From contig CAJTCV010000003.1 of assembly GCA_910574805.1 (NCBI GenBank), positions 62,001 to 126,000 on the forward strand: DNA of 64,000 bases, in the 5' to 3' direction. This DNA comes from Lachnospiraceae bacterium. Its GTDB lineage: Bacteria > Bacillota > Clostridia > Lachnospirales > Lachnospiraceae. Each line of letters begins with the position of its first letter. Within the stretch, counting starts at the first letter, position 1. Shown piece after piece: positions 59,853 to 64,000 of this stretch. The translations under genes were made by a program, and so were the position numbers. The notes under the pieces are model-generated. The model did no database searches and was not told the origin of the DNA. It worked only from the letters and a program-made list of their open reading frames with translations.

Positions 59853-60803
59853 GTGCTGTTTCAGAGAAAAAACCGGCAGAAGGCAGAGGGAGCACCGCAG
59901 AAGGAAAAAGGTCTGTATCCGGTGCTGTATGTGACGAAAGTATTGAAAGATTATCAGAAGGATCTGCTCCAGAAGGAGGTGCAGTCCCTCAGAGAGCTGG
60001 GTATGGTAGGCAGCTCGTTTAACAGTGTTCTAAAAGAGGCGGAGAGTTTTGAGCAGAAGCTGGAGGACTTTGAAGAGACCTTCTCCAGCATCAGCGAGGT
60101 GTCCGGACAGTTTGAGAGTGTAAGAGAAGAGATCTCGGCATCGGTCGTCCAGGCCCAGAAGGAAGTGGAGTGGCTGCAGGATAATTCCCGGCAGGTGGAA
60201 GGCTGCTTTGATCAGATGGAGACGACCTTTGAAGACCTGAAAACCTCGGTGGATAAGATCAAACAGTGCATGAGCAGTATCGTATCCATTGCGGATCAGA
60301 CGAATATCCTCGCCATCAATGCGTCCATTGAAGCGGCGCGGGCCGGTGAAAAGGGAAAAGGCTTCGCAGTGGTGGCCGCAGAGGTGAAAAAGCTGGCGGA
60401 TGAGATTAAATTTCTTGCAAAGGATGTGGATTCCGGCATCCATGATGTGGAACACGGTACAGATGAGTTGAATGCCAATATTCACACGTCCAGGGAGGCG
60501 CTGGGGCAGAATATGGAGATGGTCAGGGAGACCAGCGCCATGTTCGACAGCATCACCCAGGCGGCAGACGGGGCGGTGCAGGTACAGTCGGAGATCTCGG
60601 GAGTGATCGAGGACTCCAGGAGAGCGCTCCAGGTCCTGCGGGGCTTCTTTGACCAGATCCGGATGAAATATCAGGAAGTGGTGAAGCACATCCGGACTGC
60701 GAGTGATCTGGGAACCACAAAGAGCACCATGTTTGAAGATGTGGATAACCTGCTGTCACAGATCCCGCCGGTGATCCGGGAAGAAGGCGGAAGCGAGTAT
60801 TGA
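59853..60803 (+). CDS. soluble methyl-accepting chemotaxis-type transducer
   Basis: A 316-aa cytoplasmic protein. Residues about 95-245 form the MCP signalling hairpin, with [34 protein letters not shown] as the tip that contacts CheA/CheW (given here as the region near residues 142-176). No transmembrane segment or sensor domain is present, so the upstream FIST protein probably supplies the signal. Start is GTG at 59853 after a GGGAGAGGG site. Homologous pairs act on chemotaxis or on two-component signalling. Confidence 0.85.
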   Translation: MLFQRKNRQKAEGAPQKEKGLYPVLYVTKVLKDYQKDLLQKEVQSLRELGMVGSSFNSVLKEAESFEQKLEDFEETFSSISEVSGQFESVREEISASVVQAQKEVEWLQDNSRQVEGCFDQMETTFEDLKTSVDKIKQCMSSIVSIADQTNILAINASIEAARAGEKGKGFAVVAAEVKKLADEIKFLAKDVDSGIHDVEHGTDELNANIHTSREALGQNMEMVRETSAMFDSITQAADGAVQVQSEISGVIEDSRRALQVLRGFFDQIRMKYQEVVKHIRTASDLGTTKSTMFEDVDNLLSQIPPVIREEGGSEY

Positions 60804-60811
60804 AAAAACTC

Positions 60812-60840
60812 TTTTCATTTTCCGCTACCTGTGCTATACT
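60812..60840 (+). promoter_or_regulatory. promoter of the SCIFF operon
   Basis: TATACT preceded by TGC (extended -10) with TTTTCA 17 bp upstream, 45 bp before scfA. Confidence 0.5.
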
Positions 60841-60885
60841 AGGGGAAATTCGTTGGAAATCAGGAAGAATCGAGGAGGAAAAGTG

Positions 60886-61029
60886 ATGAAACACATTAAG
60901 ACTTTAAATACGCAGACCCTGCAGAACACCATGAAGAAGGGCGGATGCGGCGAATGCCAGACATCCTGTCAGTCTGCATGCAAGACTTCCTGCACGGTAG
61001 GGAACCAGAGCTGCGAGCACAGCAGATAG
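60886..61029 (+). CDS. scfA: SCIFF peptide precursor (six cysteines in forty-five residues)
   Basis: A 47-aa ribosomal peptide, too short for most gene callers. It begins MKHIKTLNTQTLQNTMKKGG and has six Cys at residues 21, 24, 28, 32, 36 and 43. It is the substrate of the radical SAM maturase encoded next to it, which forms a Cys-to-Thr thioether. The peptide is nearly universal in Clostridia but its function is unknown. GAGGAGG precedes the ATG. Confidence 0.96.
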   Translation: MKHIKTLNTQTLQNTMKKGGCGECQTSCQSACKTSCTVGNQSCEHSR

Positions 61030-61062
61030 GGTCTGCGTGCCGGAATATAAGACGAAACAATG

Positions 61063-61090
61063 AGCAGCGGCAGCGTCGCTGCTTATTTTC
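61063..61090 (+). terminator. hairpin between scfA and scfB
   Basis: AGCAGCG and CGCTGCT form a 7-bp stem with a 7-nt loop, followed by TATTTTC. Partial termination would give more precursor peptide than maturase. Confidence 0.6.
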
Positions 61091-61114
61091 ATGAAGAATG
61101 AGAAAGGGGAACAT

Positions 61115-62482
61115 ATGGTTCACCAGTATAAAAATAATGGTTACAATATTCTTCTGGATGTGAACAGCGGTTCGGTTCATGTGGTGGACGAGCTGGTCTA
61201 TGATATGGTTCCTTATTATAAGGAAAAAGGACTGGAAGAGACCATACGGCTTCTGTCGGACCGGTATCCGGAGGAGGAGATCCGGGAGGCTGCGGCGGAT
61301 CTGGATGAGCTGGCTGCTGCCGGCCGGCTGTATACGGAAGATATCTATGAAGGGTATATAAAAGATATTGTGGAGGCGAAAAAGCCGGTGGTAAAGGCGC
61401 TCTGTCTGCACATTGCCCACGACTGCAATCTGGCATGCCGGTACTGCTTTGCGGAGGAAGGAGAATACCATGGACGCCGCGCCCTGATGAGTTATGAGGT
61501 GGGGAGAAAGGCGCTTGATTTTCTGATTGCCAGCTCCGGCAGCAGGAAGAATCTGGAAGTGGATTTCTTCGGCGGGGAGCCGCTTATGAACTGGCAGGTG
61601 GTGAAGGATCTGGTCGCCTATGGACGGGAGCAGGAGAAGCTTCATGACAAGCATTTTCGTTTTACACTGACCACCAACGGAGTTCTGCTGAACGACGAGG
61701 TGCAGGAATTCGTGAACCGGGAGATGGACAATGTGGTGCTCAGCATCGACGGAAGGAAAGAAGTCCATGACCATATGCGTCCATTCAGAAACGGGAAGGG
61801 GAGCTATGATCTGATCCTTCCCGGATTTCAGAAGCTGGCAGACAGCCGGAACCAGGAAAAATATTATGTAAGAGGCACTTTTACAAGGAACAACAGGGAC
61901 TTCTCCAGGGATGTGCTGCATCTGGCGGATCTGGGATTCAGTCAGATCTCGGTGGAGCCGGTGGTGGGCACGGAGGATGAGGAATATGCGCTCCGAAAAG
62001 AAGACCTGCCGGAGCTTTTTGCCGAGTACGACCGGCTGGCGGCGGAGATGGTGAGCCGTTACGGGACAGACCGGGAATTTAACTTTTTCCATTTTATGCT
62101 GGATCTTTCCGGCGGCCCCTGTGTGGCGAAGCGCCTGTCCGGATGCGGTTCCGGGACGGAATATCTGGCAGTGACGCCCTGGGGCGATCTGTATCCGTGC
62201 CATCAGTTTGTCGGGGAAGAGAAATACCTGATGGGGAACGTGGACGAGGGGATCACAAGACCCAGTATCCGGGAAGAATTTAAGAACTGCAATGTATATT
62301 CCAAAGAAAAGTGCAGGGACTGTTTTGCAAAGTTCTACTGCAGCGGCGGCTGCGCGGCGAACGCGTACAAATTCCACGGCTCCATCAACGAGGCATATGA
62401 GATCAGCTGTGAGCTGGAGCGGAAACGTGTGGAGTGTGCGATCATGATCAAAGCTGCACAGGCCGAAAAAGACGAAGCATGA
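61115..62482 (+). CDS. scfB: SCIFF radical SAM maturase
   Basis: A 455-aa enzyme that makes the thioether cross-link in SCIFF. The N-terminal 90 residues (VHQYKNNGYNILLDVNSGSVHVV is the start, residues 2-24) form the peptide-recognition domain. The radical SAM cluster is bound by C104, C108, C111 (CNLACRYC). The C-terminal SPASM region has GCGSGTEYLAV, CHQF, CRDCFAKFYCSGGC and a late Cys for two further clusters. ATG 61115 with AAAGGGGA is chosen over 61091. Confidence 0.95.
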   Translation: MVHQYKNNGYNILLDVNSGSVHVVDELVYDMVPYYKEKGLEETIRLLSDRYPEEEIREAAADLDELAAAGRLYTEDIYEGYIKDIVEAKKPVVKALCLHIAHDCNLACRYCFAEEGEYHGRRALMSYEVGRKALDFLIASSGSRKNLEVDFFGGEPLMNWQVVKDLVAYGREQEKLHDKHFRFTLTTNGVLLNDEVQEFVNREMDNVVLSIDGRKEVHDHMRPFRNGKGSYDLILPGFQKLADSRNQEKYYVRGTFTRNNRDFSRDVLHLADLGFSQISVEPVVGTEDEEYALRKEDLPELFAEYDRLAAEMVSRYGTDREFNFFHFMLDLSGGPCVAKRLSGCGSGTEYLAVTPWGDLYPCHQFVGEEKYLMGNVDEGITRPSIREEFKNCNVYSKEKCRDCFAKFYCSGGCAANAYKFHGSINEAYEISCELERKRVECAIMIKAAQAEKDEA

Positions 62483-62486
62483 AAGG

Positions 62487-62514
62487 GCATCCTTCCGGGG
62501 ATGCGGTACTCTAA
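62487..62514 (+). repeat. GCGGAACT-type intergenic element, copy before secDF
   Basis: GCATCC and GGATGC (62487-62504) form a hairpin; GATGCGGTACTCTAA follows, then TCAGGAGG before the start at 62530. One base differs in the box (T for A). Confidence 0.45.
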
Positions 62515-62529
62515 TCAGGAGGAATCATA

Positions 62530-64000
62530 ATGAAAAAGAATAAAGCAGTCATCACACTGTTGCTTACAGTGATTCTGACAGGTCTCCTTCTTTTTACAGC
62601 AGCGGTAGGCTGGGGTGAAGGGAAGACAGGCGCTGCCGAAAATATCAGGCTTGGACTGGATCTTGCGGGCGGTGTGAGCATCACGTATGAAGCAGTGGGC
62701 GAAGGAACTCCTTCGGCGGAGGATATGGCAGATACCATCTACAAGCTGCAGAAGCGTGTGGAGGTGTACAGTACAGAGGCGGAGGTCTATCAGGAAGGAT
62801 CGGACCGGATCAATATCGAGATTCCGGGCGTGACAGATGCCAACAGCATCCTGGCAGAGCTGGGCAAGCCCGGTTCCCTTCAGTTCCAGACCATGGACGG
62901 GGCTGTCGTGCTGGAGGGTACAGATGTGGCGGACGCTCAGGCAGGTTCCCGTACGGATGAGATGACCGGGACCAGAGAATATGTGGTGTCCCTGACGCTG
63001 ACAGACGAGGGAGCCACCAAGTTCGGCGTGGCAACGGCTGCGAATATCGGAAGACAGATCGCCATCGTGTATGACGGAGAGATCATCAGTGCGCCCACGG
63101 TCAATGAAGCCATCAACAACGGGCAGGCGCAGATCAGCGGAAGCTTTACTTATGAAGAGGCGGACCAGCTGGCATCCACGATCCGGATCGGTACGCTGTC
63201 GCTGGAGCTGCAGGAGCTGCGTTCCAATGTGGTTGGGGCGAAGCTGGGAGAAGAGGCTATTGCCACCAGTCTGAAGGCGGGGGCCATCGGATTTGTTCTG
63301 GTGCTGATTTTTATGATTGCCGCATACCGGATCATGGGTCTGGCAGCAGGGATCGCACTGACTTCTTATGTGGGCCTGGCACTGGGGCTTCTGAACGGAT
63401 TTGACATGACGCTTACGCTGCCCGGCATTGCGGGTATCATCCTATCCATCGGTATGGCAGTGGATGCCAATGTGATTATCTTTGCCAGGATCCGGGAGGA
63501 GCTGGCCACCGGCAAGACCGTGCGCTCTTCCATGAAGATTGGTTTCCAGAAAGCACTGTCCGCCATCGTGGATGGCAATATTACGACTCTGATCGCGGCT
63601 CTTGTGCTGTCACTGAAGGGCTCCGGAAGCGTAAAAGGCTTTGCACAGACGCTGGCGCTTGGTATCGTGGTGTCCATGTTCACGGCGCTTGTGGTGAGCC
63701 GGCTGGTGCTGAATGCACTGTATGCACTGGGGATGCAGGATGTGAAGCTGTACGGCGTGGCGAAAGAACAGAAGACCCTGGATTTCCTTGGGAAGAAAAA
63801 GCTCTGCTTTATTGTGTCTCTTGTGGTAATCGCAGGAGGACTGGCGCTGATGGGCATCAATGCCGGTTCCGGAAAAGGTGCTCTGGAGTACAGTCTGGAG
63901 TTTCAGGGCGGTACTTCCACCACCGTGGAATTTGGCGAAGATATGAGTATTGAAGAGATCGATGCGCAGGTAGTCCCTGTAGTGGCGGAAGTGACCGGGG
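62530..64000 (+). CDS. secDF: SecDF fusion protein translocase subunit, partial
   Basis: The gene runs off the right edge (490 codons seen). SecD part: a first helix at residues about 7-27, RLGLDLAGGVSITYE, and the domain with ISAPTVNEAINNGQAQISG, then helices with GMAVDANVIIFARIREE near residue 315, the conserved translocase motif. After residue about 420 a new helix and LEFQGGTSTTVEFGE mark the start of SecF in the same chain, so this is a SecDF fusion. It pulls exported proteins across the membrane using proton motive force. AGGAGG precedes the start at 62530. Confidence 0.9.
   Translation, partial: MKKNKAVITLLLTVILTGLLLFTAAVGWGEGKTGAAENIRLGLDLAGGVSITYEAVGEGTPSAEDMADTIYKLQKRVEVYSTEAEVYQEGSDRINIEIPGVTDANSILAELGKPGSLQFQTMDGAVVLEGTDVADAQAGSRTDEMTGTREYVVSLTLTDEGATKFGVATAANIGRQIAIVYDGEIISAPTVNEAINNGQAQISGSFTYEEADQLASTIRIGTLSLELQELRSNVVGAKLGEEAIATSLKAGAIGFVLVLIFMIAAYRIMGLAAGIALTSYVGLALGLLNGFDMTLTLPGIAGIILSIGMAVDANVIIFARIREELATGKTVRSSMKIGFQKALSAIVDGNITTLIAALVLSLKGSGSVKGFAQTLALGIVVSMFTALVVSRLVLNALYALGMQDVKLYGVAKEQKTLDFLGKKKLCFIVSLVVIAGGLALMGINAGSGKGALEYSLEFQGGTSTTVEFGEDMSIEEIDAQVVPVVAEVTG

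Noticed and set aside
1-64000. tRNA, rRNA or prophage genes
   Set aside because: No cloverleaf, ribosomal RNA or phage structural/integrase gene was seen in reading both strands.

Overview
The window looks like a chromosomal segment from a strictly anaerobic Clostridia member, most likely Lachnospiraceae. The reasons are AAGGAGG-type ribosome binding sites, frequent TTG and GTG starts, the SCIFF peptide with its radical SAM maturase, class C sortase pili, a SipW-type signal peptidase, a tungsten aldehyde ferredoxin oxidoreductase and ferredoxin/CCG-type redox proteins. No rRNA, tRNA, CRISPR array, prophage or insertion sequence was seen. The organism cannot be named from sequence reading alone.

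Layout. 1-3078 (minus): two tandem small/large pairs of aconitase-superfamily hydro-lyases. 3177-4490 (minus): a CNNM/CBS/CorC membrane protein. 4682-9242: a regulatory module made of two small paralogous proteins, a BTAD activator, an Rpn-family nuclease on the minus strand, a coiled-coil protein and a signal peptidase I. 9255-25349: a long surface-structure operon encoding a 2375-residue LPSTG adhesin, a major pilin, two class C sortases, a pilin-like secreted protein, two SipW-type secreted (TasA-like) proteins, two anchored proteins with unusual sorting regions, and SipW itself.

25413-59837 is dominated by molybdenum and tungsten metabolism. It holds moaC, an MOP-type molybdenum aldehyde oxidoreductase (28048-30795) with a run of overlapping accessory genes up to 38324, ModE-like regulators, a MoeA-like protein, modABC, endonuclease V with a tiny EF-Ts-like partner, xdhC, a tungsten-type aldehyde ferredoxin oxidoreductase behind a probable Moco/Tuco riboswitch, moaD/moeB, tupABC, moeA, a MoeA-substrate-binding-protein fusion, a MOSC protein, moaA, an iron alcohol dehydrogenase and mogA. 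The genes form a nearly complete chain: oxyanion uptake (Mod for molybdate, Tup for tungstate), pterin synthesis (moaA, moaC, moaD, moeB), metal insertion (mogA, moeA), nucleotide addition (MocA-like cytidylyltransferase), sulfuration and delivery (NifS-like enzyme, xdhC), then two aldehyde-oxidising enzymes of different metal type and an alcohol dehydrogenase that could interconvert alcohol and aldehyde. moaE is not in the window.

58782-64000: a FIST-domain protein paired with a soluble chemotaxis-type transducer, then scfA/scfB (SCIFF and its maturase), then the start of a SecDF fusion that runs off the right edge.

The least explained signals are: a family of intergenic elements ending in GCGGAACT(N)TAA just before ribosome binding sites, including a 106-bp tandem hairpin repeat at 33121; the MOP accessory gene set; a MobA-like/ModE fusion; a dead CHAP-like domain and an inserted AT-rich ricin-type lectin in the giant adhesin; and terminator-like hairpins placed inside several operons.
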